Shown piece by piece: positions 45,130-54,881 of a stretch of DNA of 64,000 nucleotides. The translations under genes and the position numbers were made by a program. Source of the DNA: Microbacterium sp. SORGH_AS_0862 (GTDB lineage: Bacteria > Actinomycetota > Actinomycetes > Actinomycetales > Microbacteriaceae); the NCBI RefSeq assembly GCF_030818795.1, contig NZ_JAUTAY010000001.1, forward strand, positions 1,054,001 through 1,118,000. The letters run 5' to 3'. Every line of letters begins with the position of its first letter. Positions within the stretch are counted from its first letter, which is position 1. The notes below the pieces were generated by a model, which was not told where the DNA came from, did not search any database, and worked only from the letters and a program-made list of their open reading frames with translations.

Positions 45130-46310
45130 TGCGTTTCGAGAAGAGCCACGATCCAGCGCGTCGTGGCCAGTGTGCCGTTCAGCGTCGCGACCGGCTGCGT
45201 CTTGCCCTCTTCCGGGCGGTACCGGATCGACAGGCGACGCGCCTGGTACGTCGTGCAGTTGCTCGTGCTGGTGAGCTCGCGGTACGCGTCCTGCGTGGGA
45301 ACCCACGCCTCGATGTCGTACTTGCGCGCCGCGGAAGAACCGAGATCCCCCGCTGCGACATCGATGACGCGGTACGAGAGACCAAGATCCTGCATCATCC
45401 GCTCCTGCATCTCGACCAAGCGCAGATGCTCGGCCTCCGCCTCGGCCGGGTCGACGTAGACGAACATCTCCAGCTTGTTGAACTGGTGGACGCGGATGAT
45501 GCCGCGGGTGTCCTTGCCGTACGAGCCCGCCTCGCTGCGGTAACACGTGGACCAGCCCGCGTATCGCTTGGGGCCGCGGCCGAGATCGAGGATCTCGTCC
45601 ATGTGGTATCCGGCCAGCGGAACCTCGCTCGTTCCCACGAGATACAGGTCCTCATCGTCGAGGTGGTAGACCTCTGCGGCGTGCTTGCCGAGGAATCCGG
45701 TGCCGCGCATGACCTCGGGACGCACCAGCGTCGGAGGGATGATCGGCGTGAACCCGGCCTGCAGGGCGCGATCGAGCGCGAGGTTCATCAGCGCGATCTC
45801 GAGGCGCGCCCCGACGCCCGTGAGGAAGTAGAAACGGCTGCCGGAGACCTTGGTCCCCCGCTCCATGTCGATCGCACCGAGCAGCTCACCGATCTCGAGG
45901 TGGTCGCGGGGCGTGAAATCGAACGACGGGATCTCGCCGTGCGTACGCAGCGTCACGAAGTCGTCCTCGCCGCCGACGGGCACCCCCTCGATGACGATGT
46001 TCTCGATCTTCGCCAGAGCGTCGGCGGCTGCCTCTTCGGCCTCGGTCACGGCAGCCTGCGCAGCCTTGACCCGGGCGCTCAGATCCTTCGCCTCGGCGAC
46101 GAGCGCGGCCTTCTCCTCCTTGGGAGCGGCGGCCACCCGCTTGCCGTGCGCGTTCTGCGCGGCGCGAAGCTCTTCGAACGCCGTGATGGCCGAGCGTCGG
46201 TCCCGATCGGCGGCGATCGCCGCATCCACCGTCTCCGCGGACTCGCCGCGGGCTTCCTGCGAACGCTTGACGAGGTCGGGGTTATCGCGAAGGAGGGCCA
46301 GATCGATCAC
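45045..46310 (-). CDS. serS: seryl-tRNA synthetase
   Basis: At 421 residues it has the normal length of class II SerRS. The N-terminal coiled-coil arm covers about residues 30-110. Class II motif 2 is visible as [21 protein letters not shown] and motif 3 as [15 protein letters not shown] (both quoted in part). It charges tRNA-Ser, two copies of which are in the window, one adjacent. The ATG at 46310 begins [12 protein letters not shown], the standard start. Confidence 0.97.
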   Translation of the reverse strand: MIDLALLRDNPDLVKRSQEARGESAETVDAAIAADRDRRSAITAFEELRAAQNAHGKRVAAAPKEEKAALVAEAKDLSARVKAAQAAVTEAEEAAADALAKIENIVIEGVPVGGEDDFVTLRTHGEIPSFDFTPRDHLEIGELLGAIDMERGTKVSGSRFYFLTGVGARLEIALMNLALDRALQAGFTPIIPPTLVRPEVMRGTGFLGKHAAEVYHLDDEDLYLVGTSEVPLAGYHMDEILDLGRGPKRYAGWSTCYRSEAGSYGKDTRGIIRVHQFNKLEMFVYVDPAEAEAEHLRLVEMQERMMQDLGLSYRVIDVAAGDLGSSAARKYDIEAWVPTQDAYRELTSTSNCTTYQARRLSIRYRPEEGKTQPVATLNGTLATTRWIVALLETHQRADGSVTVPEVLRPFLGGLEVLEPIA

Positions 46311-46354
46311 CCGTGAAGTCTAGACGTGGTGGGTGCGCCTCGGATTCCGCCCGC

Positions 46355-46470
46355 CATGTCCCGCTTCCCGCAACGCATGTCCCACTTCCCGCAGGAGTCG
46401 ACCCCGAATACTGCGGCAAGTGGGACATGCGTAGGAGCCCAGCCTCGAAAAGTGCGGCAAGTGGGACATG
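46355..46470. repeat. intergenic palindromic repeat, family D (CATGTCCCACTTCCCGCA)
   Basis: Two forward copies of an 18-base word (46355-46372 with one change, 46376-46393) are answered by two inverted copies (46412-46429, 46453-46470), the inverted pair reading TGCGGCAAGTGGGACATG. The inner pair forms a long stem with an 18-base loop. Four ordered arms resemble paired REP-type (BIME-like) elements. Confidence 0.75.
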
Positions 46471-46540
46471 GACGCGGAGACGGCGCCGAGCCGTGCCATC
46501 CCGGCATCCACCGGCATCCCCGCGGCCCTACTCTGTGAGC

Positions 46541-47539
46541 ATGACCTCGGATCCCGCCGCCGTTCGGCGCGCGGCCCTGGTCTACAACCCGGTGAAAGTC
46601 GACGCCCGTCGCCTGCGCGCGCAGGTCGTGCACGCCGCGAAGAGCGCGGGATGGGGCGCGCCCCTCTTCTTCGAGACGACTCCCGAGGACCTCGGCCAGG
46701 GTCAGGCGCGCACGGCCCTCGCGCAGGGAGCGGATGCGGTGCTGGTCGCCGGCGGCGACGGCACAGTGCGCGCGGTCGCCGAGGCCCTCGCGCACACGGG
46801 CATCCCTCTGACGATCGTGCCCAGCGGCACGGGCAACCTCCTCGCCCGCAACCTGCGGCTGCCGCTGGACGATCCCGACCGCGTGATCGCCACCGCCTTC
46901 GCCGGCGACACGGCGCTGATCGACGTCGGCTTCGCCGAGTTGCACCGGGCCGACGGAACGAGACAGACCCACGCCTACGTGGTGATGGGCGGCATCGGAC
47001 TGGATGCGGCGATGATCGCCAACACCCGCCCGTCGCTGAAGAAGAGCGTCGGCTGGGTGGCCTACGTCGACGGAGCGGCGCGCTCGCTCGTGGGGGCGGC
47101 ACCGTTTCGCATCGTCTACCAAGTGGGCGACCAGCGGCTGCACTCCGCCCGCGTGCAGAGCGTGCTCTACGCCAACTGCGGGTCGCTGCCGGCGGGGCTC
47201 TCCCTCATCCCGGAGGCGTCGGTGACCGACGGGACGATGGACGTCGTGCTGTTCCAGCCCAAGGCGTGGTGGGGCTGGTTGTTCGTCTGGCGCCGGGTCG
47301 CGTGGGACAACAGCGTGCTGCGCCGATTCCGCGCCGGGCGCCGCGTGCTGCAACTGCGCACCCGCGACAACGCGGTGCGTTACATGCGCGGACGGACGAT
47401 GGAGGTAGCCGCGGCCGAGCCGCATCCGGTTCAGCTCGACGGCGACGAGTTCGGTGAGGCGGTGCGGATCGTGAGCCGCATCGACGCGGCCGCACTGCGG
47501 GTGACGGTGCCCGCGGGGCACGACCTCAGCCGGCTCTGA
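46541..47539 (+). CDS. diacylglycerol kinase-like lipid kinase
   Basis: This 332-residue protein has a DAGK catalytic domain: YNPVKVD at the start, ATP loop VAGGDGTVRAVAEAL near residue 68 and PSGTGNLLARNL near 95, then the beta-sandwich C-terminal domain ending VQLDGDEFG. It phosphorylates diacylglycerol or a related lipid (family knowledge). ATG 46541 follows the repeat-bearing interval; the longer open frame upstream is the repeat region read through. Confidence 0.9.
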   Translation: MTSDPAAVRRAALVYNPVKVDARRLRAQVVHAAKSAGWGAPLFFETTPEDLGQGQARTALAQGADAVLVAGGDGTVRAVAEALAHTGIPLTIVPSGTGNLLARNLRLPLDDPDRVIATAFAGDTALIDVGFAELHRADGTRQTHAYVVMGGIGLDAAMIANTRPSLKKSVGWVAYVDGAARSLVGAAPFRIVYQVGDQRLHSARVQSVLYANCGSLPAGLSLIPEASVTDGTMDVVLFQPKAWWGWLFVWRRVAWDNSVLRRFRAGRRVLQLRTRDNAVRYMRGRTMEVAAAEPHPVQLDGDEFGEAVRIVSRIDAAALRVTVPAGHDLSRL

Positions 47540-47587
47540 CTGTCAACCCTTCGGCCGCGATTCCCCCGCGTTCGCGAGGATGGTCGG

Positions 47588-48934
47588 GTGAGCAGCCCCA
47601 CCCTCGTCTGGTTCCGCGACGATCTGCGCCTGGCCGACAACCCGGCCCTGCGCGCGGCGATCGACCGCGGCGAACCGGTCGTGGGCGTCTACCTGCTGGA
47701 CGAGGAGTCCCCCGGCGTCCGCGCGCTCGGCGGCGCCGCCCGCTGGTGGCTGCACCACTCGCTCGCCTCCCTCGGCGAGCGCCTGCGCGAACGCGGCGGC
47801 TCCCTGGTGCTCCGCCGGGGCGCCGCCGCATCCGTCCTGCCCGAGCTGGTCTCGGATGCGGGCGCCGGCGCCGTCTTCTGGAACCGCCGCTACGGCGGCC
47901 CGGAACGCGAGATCGACGCCGGCCTCAAGCAGAGTCTGCGCGAAGGCGGGCTCGAGGTGCGTTCGTTCCAGGCGTCGCTCCTGTTCGAACCGTGGACGGT
48001 GCGCACCGGCTCCGACACGCACTTCTCCGTGTTCACGCCGTTCTGGCGCGCGTGCCTGCATCTTCCCGCCCCGCGAGCGCCATTGCCCGAGCCGCGCGAG
48101 ATCGACGGGATGGGCAGGCCACCCGCATCCGATGCCCTCGAGGACTGGGAGCTGCTGCCGACCCGCCCCGACTGGGCCGGGGGCCTGCGCGAGACGTGGG
48201 AGCCCGGAGAGCCGGCCGCCCGCGCGCGCCTCAGGCACTTCCTGAAGGACGACCTTCCGGGCTACGGCACCGCGCGCGACGAGCCCGCCGCGGGCGTCAC
48301 CTCACAGCTGTCCCCGCGCCTGCGCTGGGGCGAGCTGAGCCCGTTCACCGTCTGGCATGACACGCTCGCGACCGGCGCGGATGCGGGACGCTTCCTCTCC
48401 GAGCTGGGCTGGCGCGAGTTCGCGTGGCACACCCTGTTCCACTTCCCCGATCTCGCCCGGAAGAATCTGCGTCCGGCGTTCGACGCCTTCCCGTGGCCCC
48501 GACTGCAGCCCTCGCACCTCGATGCGTGGCAACGGGGACGCACCGGCGTCCCCCTGGTGGACGCGGGGATGCGGGAGCTCTGGCACACCGGCATCATGCA
48601 CAACCGCGTGCGGATGGTCACGGCCTCGTATCTGATCAAGAACCTCATGATCGACTGGCGCCGCGGCGAGCAGTGGTTCTGGGACACCCTCGTCGACGCG
48701 GATGCGGCCTCCAACCCCTTCAACTGGCAGTGGGTGGCGGGCTCGGGCGCCGATGCAGCACCGTACTTCCGGATTTTCAACCCCCAGACACAAGCCGAGA
48801 AGTTCGACAAGGATGGTCTCTACGTCTCGCAGTGGGCTCCGGATTCCGCATCCCTGGACCCGCTCGTCGACTTGGGGGCATCGCGCAAACGCGCGCTGGA
48901 CGCGTACGAGGACGTCAAAGCTGCCGCGCGCTGA
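47588..48934 (+). CDS. phr: deoxyribodipyrimidine photolyase
   Basis: This is a light-dependent DNA repair enzyme of 448 residues. The N-terminal alpha/beta domain begins LVWFRDDLRLADNPAL. The FAD-binding helical domain has LSPRLRWGELSP, ELGWREFAWH, VDAGMRELWHTGIMHNRVRM and the Trp-rich NPFNWQWVAGSG, all diagnostic for class I photolyases. The start is GTG 47588. Confidence 0.95.
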   Translation: MSSPTLVWFRDDLRLADNPALRAAIDRGEPVVGVYLLDEESPGVRALGGAARWWLHHSLASLGERLRERGGSLVLRRGAAASVLPELVSDAGAGAVFWNRRYGGPEREIDAGLKQSLREGGLEVRSFQASLLFEPWTVRTGSDTHFSVFTPFWRACLHLPAPRAPLPEPREIDGMGRPPASDALEDWELLPTRPDWAGGLRETWEPGEPAARARLRHFLKDDLPGYGTARDEPAAGVTSQLSPRLRWGELSPFTVWHDTLATGADAGRFLSELGWREFAWHTLFHFPDLARKNLRPAFDAFPWPRLQPSHLDAWQRGRTGVPLVDAGMRELWHTGIMHNRVRMVTASYLIKNLMIDWRRGEQWFWDTLVDADAASNPFNWQWVAGSGADAAPYFRIFNPQTQAEKFDKDGLYVSQWAPDSASLDPLVDLGASRKRALDAYEDVKAAAR

Positions 48935-48956
48935 GCGCTCCTGGAAGGACCCCCAC

Positions 48957-49574
48957 ATGCCCCGAACCGCCCACCGACTCCTGCTGCCGCTCGTGGCCGC
49001 CACCGCACTCGCACTGGCCGGGTGCGCGGCAGCCGGTCCCGATGTCTCTCCCGTCGAGGTCGGAGACGCTCCGACGGAAGCGACCGCCCCCGGCACCACG
49101 CTGTCGGTCGGCGACACCGCCTGGGTGAAGGTGCCCGCCGCCAGCGGCGACACGGAGCTCGTGGGCGCGACGGTGCTCTCGATGGATCCCATGGATCCCG
49201 AGAGCATCGACGGATTCGAAGACAAGGCGGAGCTGAGCAGCCGGCATCCGTTCGCGATCGTGGTCCAGTACACGTGGACGCCGGTGAGCGAGTACGACAG
49301 CACGACGCGGAGCGTCCCCCTCATCCCGATCGAGGCGGACGGCTCGTTCGCCGGCTGGCTCGCCAACGACATCGGAAACGTCGGCATGGGCGACGCGGAC
49401 GCGTGCGGCCTGTCCCTTCCGGAGCCGAAGGACGGGACCGCCCTGGAATGCTGGGTGGCCCTGACGACGGGACCGGACCTGGGCGGGGTCGAGTTCAACG
49501 GCACCAGCCGCAACGACACCTTCCCGGACGAGGACCACCCCTACGCCGGGCAACCCGTCACCTGGAAGCCCTGA
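48957..49574 (+). CDS. lipoprotein of unknown function
   Basis: This is a 205-residue protein with a signal peptide and lipobox LAGC near residue 22, then an all-beta domain with two Cys (DACGLSL, LECWVAL) likely to form a disulfide. No known family. GGAAGG lies upstream of the ATG. It follows the photolyase after 22 bases. Confidence 0.8.
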   Translation: MPRTAHRLLLPLVAATALALAGCAAAGPDVSPVEVGDAPTEATAPGTTLSVGDTAWVKVPAASGDTELVGATVLSMDPMDPESIDGFEDKAELSSRHPFAIVVQYTWTPVSEYDSTTRSVPLIPIEADGSFAGWLANDIGNVGMGDADACGLSLPEPKDGTALECWVALTTGPDLGGVEFNGTSRNDTFPDEDHPYAGQPVTWKP

Positions 49575-49635
49575 CACCGGGCTGTCTCCGGCGCGCCGCG
49601 GAATGCGGGAGCCCGCCGCGGGGTTGCCCTCGGGG

Positions 49636-50682
49636 ATGAGCATCACCGTTTCCGTCCTCGACCTCGTCCCCGTGCGCACCGGCCAGACCAGCGCTCAGGC
49701 CGTCGCCGCATCCCTCGACCTCGCTGACCGCGCCGACGAGCTGGGCATCGGCCGCTACTGGTTCGCCGAGCACCACAACATGCCCGCGGTGGCATCGACC
49801 AGCCCGCCCGTGCTGATCGCGGCCGCTGCCGCACGCACGAAGCGGATGCGGGTGGGCTCAGGCGGCGTGATGCTCCCCAACCACTCGCCCCTCATCGTGG
49901 CCGAGCAGTTCGCCGCTCTCGAGGCGCTGGCGCCGGGGCGTATCGACCTCGGCATCGGCCGCGCCCCCGGCAGCGACCCGGTCATCACGCAGCTGCTGCG
50001 CCGCAGCGGCACCACGAGCGATGTGGAACAGTTCCCGCAGCACATCTCCGACATCCTCTCGCTCACCAGCGACGCGGGGGCCACGGTGCGCTTCACCTCC
50101 GGCGATAGCTACAGCGTGCACGCGACGCCCGCCGCCACGACCCTTCCCGAGGTGTGGTTGCTCGGGTCGAGCGACTACTCCGCGCAGCTGGCCGCCGCAT
50201 CCGGCCTGCCCTACGTCTTCGCGAACCACTTCGCCGGCGACGGACTCGAGCGCGCGCTCACGCTCTACCGCGACCAGTACCGCCCTTCCGAGGCCCACCC
50301 GAGCCCGCGCACCTTCGTCACGGCCAACGCGGTCGTGGCACCGACGGAGGCCGAGGCGTGGGAGCGTGCGCTGCCGCAGGTGCGCATGATGTCCCGCATC
50401 CGCTCCGGACGCCCGCTCGTGCCGATGGAGACCGTCGAGCAGGCGCGGGATGCGGAGGCGCACGACAACCTCGCCGCGCACATCATCGACAACGCCCGCC
50501 GCACGTGGTTCGTCGGGGCACCGGAGCAGGCCGCGGATGCCCTCCGCGCGTTCTCAGCACGCTACGGCGTGGACGAGATCATGGTCTCCCCCGTCGCCGG
50601 CGCCTACGACGCGGAGCCCCTGGACACCGCGGGCGGCCGCATCCAGACGCTCGAGCTGCTGACGCCGCTGCTCGCCGCCTGA
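49636..50682 (+). CDS. LLM-class flavin-dependent oxidoreductase
   Basis: This 348-residue TIM-barrel flavoprotein belongs to the bacterial luciferase-like superfamily, in the single-subunit MsnO8/YhbW-like group. Typical segments are YWFAEHHNMPAVASTSP, MLPNHSPLIVAEQF and GRIDLGIGRAPGSDP. It presumably uses reduced FMN or F420 on an unknown substrate. ATG 49636 is chosen over an upstream ATG at 49603 because it begins the conserved first strand. Confidence 0.9.
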   Translation: MSITVSVLDLVPVRTGQTSAQAVAASLDLADRADELGIGRYWFAEHHNMPAVASTSPPVLIAAAAARTKRMRVGSGGVMLPNHSPLIVAEQFAALEALAPGRIDLGIGRAPGSDPVITQLLRRSGTTSDVEQFPQHISDILSLTSDAGATVRFTSGDSYSVHATPAATTLPEVWLLGSSDYSAQLAAASGLPYVFANHFAGDGLERALTLYRDQYRPSEAHPSPRTFVTANAVVAPTEAEAWERALPQVRMMSRIRSGRPLVPMETVEQARDAEAHDNLAAHIIDNARRTWFVGAPEQAADALRAFSARYGVDEIMVSPVAGAYDAEPLDTAGGRIQTLELLTPLLAA

Positions 50683-50770
50683 GGCGGACTCTCCTCTCCT
50701 CGCGCCCGCCCGCCTGCCGCCCCGCCTTCGCCCGCTTGCCGCCCCGGCTTCGCCCGTCCGCCCTGGCTTC

Positions 50771-50880
50771 GCCTGTCACAGATCGAGCTCATCGGCCCGG
50801 TTTGTGACAGGCGGGCGGCCCATCACCCCGCTCGCCTGTCGCAGATCGACGCCCGTGGCTCGATCTGTGGCAGGCGAGCG
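50771..50880. repeat. two tandem palindromes, family B (GCCTGTCACAGATCGA)
   Basis: The first unit (50771-50812) has arms GCCTGTCACA/TGTGACAGGC; the second (50829-50880) has arms of about 21 bases, CGCTCGCCTGTCGCAGATCGA with its near-complement, quoted in part. They share the word CCTGTCRCAGATCGA. The interval before them (50690-50770) is a tandem of CGCCCGCTTGCCGCCCCGG-like units. The region separates two convergent genes and may end both transcripts. Confidence 0.7.
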
Positions 50881-50964
50881 CGCCGGACGGGAGCGTCCCG
50901 CAGGCGGGCGCGCCGGGGCGGGCATGCCGGACGGGAGGACGCGGGGGTGCCGGATGCGGGCGGG

Positions 50965-51924
50965 TCAGGCCTCGGGCTCGCCGCTGACGAGCGCGCGCAA
51001 CCAGTCCCGGGCCTCGACGAACACGTCGTCCGAGTACCGCTCCGGGTAACGATTGATCGCGCGGTCGGCGCGCGGGTACGAGCCGAGGAAGATCACCTTC
51101 GGGCTGAAGCGGCGCAGCCCCATGAGGGCGTCGGCCACACGCTCGTCGAGGACGTGGCCGTCGGCGTCGATCACGAAGCGGTAGCGGCCGAGGGCGTCGC
51201 CGATCGGACGGGATGCGAGCAGCGAGAGGTTGATCCCGCGGGTCGCGAACTGCTCCAGCATCTCCATGAGCGCACCGGGGTACTCCTCCGGCAGCTCCAC
51301 GATGAGCGAGGTCTTGTCGGCTCCGGTGGGTGCCGGCGGCGCCACGGTACGCGCCACGAGCACGAAGCGGGTGACGGCGTCCTTCTTGTCCCCCACGCCC
51401 TCGGCCAGCAGGTCGAGCTCGTGGTGCTCGAGGATCCCGGGAGGGGCGATGGCCGCATCCGCGTCGCTGGTCCCGTCGAGCAGACCGAGGGCCGCGGCGA
51501 CGTTGCTGGATGCGGGCAGGTGCGCGTGTGCGGGAAGCTCCCGACTCAGCCACTGCAGGCACTGCGCGTAGGCGACGGGATGCGCGGCCACGAGCGAGAC
51601 GTCCTCGAGGCGCTGCCCGGGTCGGCCGACCAGCACGAAGCTGACCGGAACGAGGTACTCGCCGATGATGCGCAACCCCGGCATCGTGGCCAGCGCGTCC
51701 TGTGCCGTGGAGACGCCGCCGTCGACGGAGTTCTCGATCGCGATCATCGCCGCATCCGATCGCCCCTCGACGACATCCGCGAGCGCCTCTCCCACATTGC
51801 GCACCGAACGCCAGATCTGGCCGCGCGCCTCGGGCACCTGCGCGAGGGCCGCCTCCGTAAAGGTGCCGGCCGGACCCAGATAGCTGTAGGTACGACGGGC
51901 GACGGATGCGGTGCTCACGGGCAC
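50965..51924 (-). CDS. pheA: prephenate dehydratase
   Basis: This is a monofunctional enzyme of 319 residues for phenylalanine biosynthesis. The catalytic domain begins YLGPAGTFTEAAL and has ENSVDGGVS, AHPVAYAQC and the active-site loop TRFVLVAR; the C-terminal ACT domain has TSLIVELPEEYPGALMEML and SRPIGDALGRYRFVIDADGH, the Phe-binding site. The frame starts at GTG 51924; a second GTG six bases later is equally possible. It is divergent from pgm. Confidence 0.95.
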   Translation of the reverse strand: MPVSTASVARRTYSYLGPAGTFTEAALAQVPEARGQIWRSVRNVGEALADVVEGRSDAAMIAIENSVDGGVSTAQDALATMPGLRIIGEYLVPVSFVLVGRPGQRLEDVSLVAAHPVAYAQCLQWLSRELPAHAHLPASSNVAAALGLLDGTSDADAAIAPPGILEHHELDLLAEGVGDKKDAVTRFVLVARTVAPPAPTGADKTSLIVELPEEYPGALMEMLEQFATRGINLSLLASRPIGDALGRYRFVIDADGHVLDERVADALMGLRRFSPKVIFLGSYPRADRAINRYPERYSDDVFVEARDWLRALVSGEPEA

Positions 51925-52024
51925 TCAGCCTAGACCGCGCGCGACGGCCTCCGGTGAACACCGGAAACGACGCGCTGCGCGCGCGGGGAGTGACGACACC
52001 CTGCCGGCACGGCAGACTAGGGGC

Positions 52025-53669
52025 ATGAGCCGTGCCGGACAGCCTGCTGAGCCTTCTGATCTGATCGACATCGACGAGCTGATCGCCGCCTACTACGACC
52101 TGAAGCCCGACGCTTCCGTGCCCGGGCAGCGGGTCGTGTTCGGCACGAGCGGACACCGCGGATCGAGCCTGTCGACCAGCTTCAACGAGAACCACATCCT
52201 CGCCACGACCCAGGCGATCGTCGACTACCGGGCTGGCCAGGGCATCACCGGCCCGCTCTTCCTCGGCCGCGACACGCACGGCCTGTCGCTCCCGGCCGAG
52301 CGCACGGCCATCGAGGTGCTCGTCGCCAACGGCGTGGACGTGCGGGTCGACGCCCGCGACTCGTGGGTTCCCACCCCCGCCCTCAGCCACGCGATCCTCA
52401 CCTACAACCGCGACCGCGCCGCCGACGACACGGGCCGCGCGGACGGCATCGTCGTGACGCCGTCGCACAACCCGCCGCGCGACGGCGGCTTCAAGTACAA
52501 CCCGCCCCACGGGGGCCCTGCCGACACCGACGCGACCTCGTGGATCGCCGACCGCGCCAACGAGCTCATCGCGACGGGCCTGACGGACGTGAAGCGCACC
52601 CCCTATGCCGACATCGACGGCGACACCCTCGCGCAGTACGACTTCCGCGAGGCGTACGTACGCGACCTCGACGCGATCATCGACATCGAGGCGATCAAGA
52701 AGGCCGGCATCCGCATCGGCGCCGACCCTCTGGGCGGCGCCTCCGTGGACTACTGGGCGCTGATCGCCGAGCACTACGGCCTCGACCTCACCGTCGTGAA
52801 TCCCGACGTCGACCCGACGTGGAAGTTCATGACCCTCGACTGGGACGAGAAGATCCGCATGGATCCGTCCTCTCCCAACGCCATGGCAGCGCTCGTCGCC
52901 CGCCGCGACGAGTACGACATCCTCACCGGAAACGACGCGGATGCGGATCGCCACGGCATCGTCACTCCGGATGCGGGCCTCATGAACCCGAACCACTACC
53001 TGGCGGTCGCGATCGACTACCTCTTCTCGCACCGACCCGGCCTGGCCCGCCGAGGCCGCCGTCGGCAAGACCCTCGTGTCGTCGATGATCATCGACCGCG
53101 TCGTCGAGGCGCTCGGACGCACGCTGTACGAGGTCCCGGTCGGCTTCAAGTGGTTCGTCCCCGGTCTCCTGGACGGATCGGTCGCGTTCGGCGGCGAGGA
53201 GTCCGCCGGCGCTTCCTTCCTCCGTCAGGACGGCACCGTCTGGACCACCGACAAGGACGGCATCCTGCTCTGCCTGCTCGCCGCGGAGATCCTCGCGGTG
53301 ACCGGCAAGACCCCCTCGCAGCGCTACGCGGAACTCGAGGACACCTACGGCGCGTCCGTCTACCAGCGCGTCGACGCCCCGGCGACCCCGGAGCAGAAGG
53401 CTGCGCTCGCGAAGCTGTCGCCGGATGCGGTCACCGCCACCGAGCTCGCAGGCGAGCCCATCACCGCCAAGCTCTCGCACGCCCCCGGCAACGGCGCGGC
53501 GATCGGCGGGCTCAAGGTCGTGACGGCGGACGCCTGGTTCGCCGCGCGCCCCTCCGGCACCGAGGACGTCTACAAGCTGTACGCGGAGTCGCTGCGCGGC
53601 GAAGCCCACCTGCACGACGTGCAGGACGAGGCCCGGGCCGTCGTGTCCGAGGCCCTCTCCGGCGCCTGA
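52025..53669 (+). pseudogene. pgm: phosphoglucomutase (alpha-D-glucose phosphate-specific), frameshifted
   Basis: The enzyme interconverts glucose-1-phosphate and glucose-6-phosphate. Frame one has FGTSGHRGSS, the phosphoserine loop TPSHNPPRDGG near residue 150 and the metal loop GNDADADRHG near 305, and derails after FSHRPG. Frame two resumes with [13 protein letters not shown] and carries the sugar loop GGEESAG and phosphate site [10 protein letters not shown]. One extra C at 53041-53042 (CTGG for TGG) explains the shift and would restore [11 protein letters not shown]. Because the gene is central to metabolism and otherwise perfect, consensus error is likely. About 547 residues if corrected. 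Confidence 0.9.
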
Positions 53670-53726
53670 TCCTCGGCGGGCGCCCCGCATCCGGGAGTCG
53701 TCGTTGTGGGCTCGCGTCCCTTCTCT

Positions 53727-53799
53727 CCGCGAGACTGCATCTCCTTCACGAGATGACTGTGTTTACCCGTGATCTCGTCACGAAGATGCAGTCTCGCGG
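53727..53799. repeat. intergenic palindromic repeat, family C, left copy
   Basis: Arms CCGCGAGACTGCATCT at the outside and ACGAGAT inside form a stem of about 25 bp around a GTTTACC loop. A second copy stands at 54753-54830 with the same arms and changed linker bases. The stop of the glycosidase remnant lies inside this copy. Confidence 0.8.
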
Positions 53800-54745
53800 T
53801 CTTGGTGCGCGTGGAAAGGAGCGAGCCCAGCAGCAGCGCCCCGAGGGCGAACGGCAGCTACCGTGACCGGCGTGACGTTCGCCACCCGCGTGGACGCGAG
53901 CGTCCACCGCTGGTTGCCGCCGTTGTTCGAGGTCCACGTGCCGACCGCCGCGCCGTCGGCCGTGCCCTGTCCTTTCACGTCGAGCACCCGTTCGGCAGAC
54001 GCGCTCAGCAGCGAAAACGTGCGCCCGTCTGTCGTGGACGGGATCCACTGGAGCGCCGGATCGGATGCGGCGGCCGCCGCATCCGCCGACGCGAGCGTCG
54101 TGCTCGTGCCGTTCACCGCGAAGAAGCGCCCGTCGCCCGCCTCGAGGGCGATGCGGTGTCGGTTCGTTCCCTCGCCCGAGATCGAGTGCACGGTCCACGC
54201 CTGCGCGGGGGCGGCATCCGCGGTCGTCGCACCGGTGCGGATCGCGAGGCCGTTGGGGTCGGGCGCGAGGGCATTGCCGCTCTGAACGCCGAAGAGCTGG
54301 TACGTCTCGCCGTCTTCGAAGACGGCCGCATCCGCCGCGACGCCCGAGACACCCGACACGACGAGCGTCGTGACCGACTTCGCCGGCAGCGTCAGGGTCG
54401 CGGACTTGGACGCTGCGTCGACCGGAACGGCGGCGCCCGCCAGGAGCGCGTGGTCGGTGACGTCATCGGCCGATGACTCTGTCGTCACGATCGGGGTGAC
54501 CGTCGCGCCGGGAGCGATGTTCGCGAAGCGGTACAGGTCGACCTGCACCGAACGCGCGGACGCCTCGGAGTTGATGTGCACCAGGGTCACGCCGTCAGCC
54601 TTCGGCCGTGAGGGCCGCGGTGGTCTGCGTGTCGTCGGTGGGGATGAGCCGGTCGCCGGGCTCGATGTAGTGCGTGAAGTTGCGCACCGTGTTGAACTTC
54701 GAGTTCGTCAGCACCTGGCACGACGGGCCAGCGTCGTTCGGGGGC
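53778..54745 (-). pseudogene. remnant of a secreted glycosidase with ricin-type lectin domain
   Basis: The preserved piece is the C-terminal part of a carbohydrate-active enzyme. It starts with GPSCQVLTNSKFNTVRNF and HYIEPGDRLI, as found after the barrel of GH30-like enzymes. A frameshift follows at about 54597 (one extra base creating TGA). Then come a beta-sandwich (VTLVHINSEASA) and a ricin/CBM13-like trefoil with WTVHSISGEGTNRHRI, VLDVKGQGTADGAAV and GGNQRW. The catalytic domain and signal peptide are absent. Both ends run into copies of the family C palindrome. It probably once acted in the neighbouring galactan/arabinan locus; the family call is tentative. Confidence 0.65.
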
Positions 54746-54752
54746 TCGCCAC

Positions 54753-54830
54753 TCTCCGCGAGACTGCATCTCCGTCACGAGATCACGGTTGTTACCCGTG
54801 ATCTCGTGCTCGAAATGCAGTCTCGCGGAG
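54753..54830. repeat. intergenic palindromic repeat, family C, right copy
   Basis: CTCCGCGAGACTGCATCTCC is answered by the inverted ATGCAGTCTCGCGGAG, with inner arms TCACGAGATCACGG and CCGTGATCTCGTG. It matches the copy at 53727 in arms and loop, and lies at the broken 5' end of the glycosidase remnant. Confidence 0.8.
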
Positions 54831-54881
54831 GGATGGGGGTTCCCAGCCCGTGCGGCGGGAGGAGGCGCGGGGCGCGCGGGG

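Noticed and set aside
50789..53149. 786-codon minus-strand frame over pheA and pgm
   Set aside because: Its sequence is antisense shadow in one part and out-of-frame pheA in the other, with no domain.
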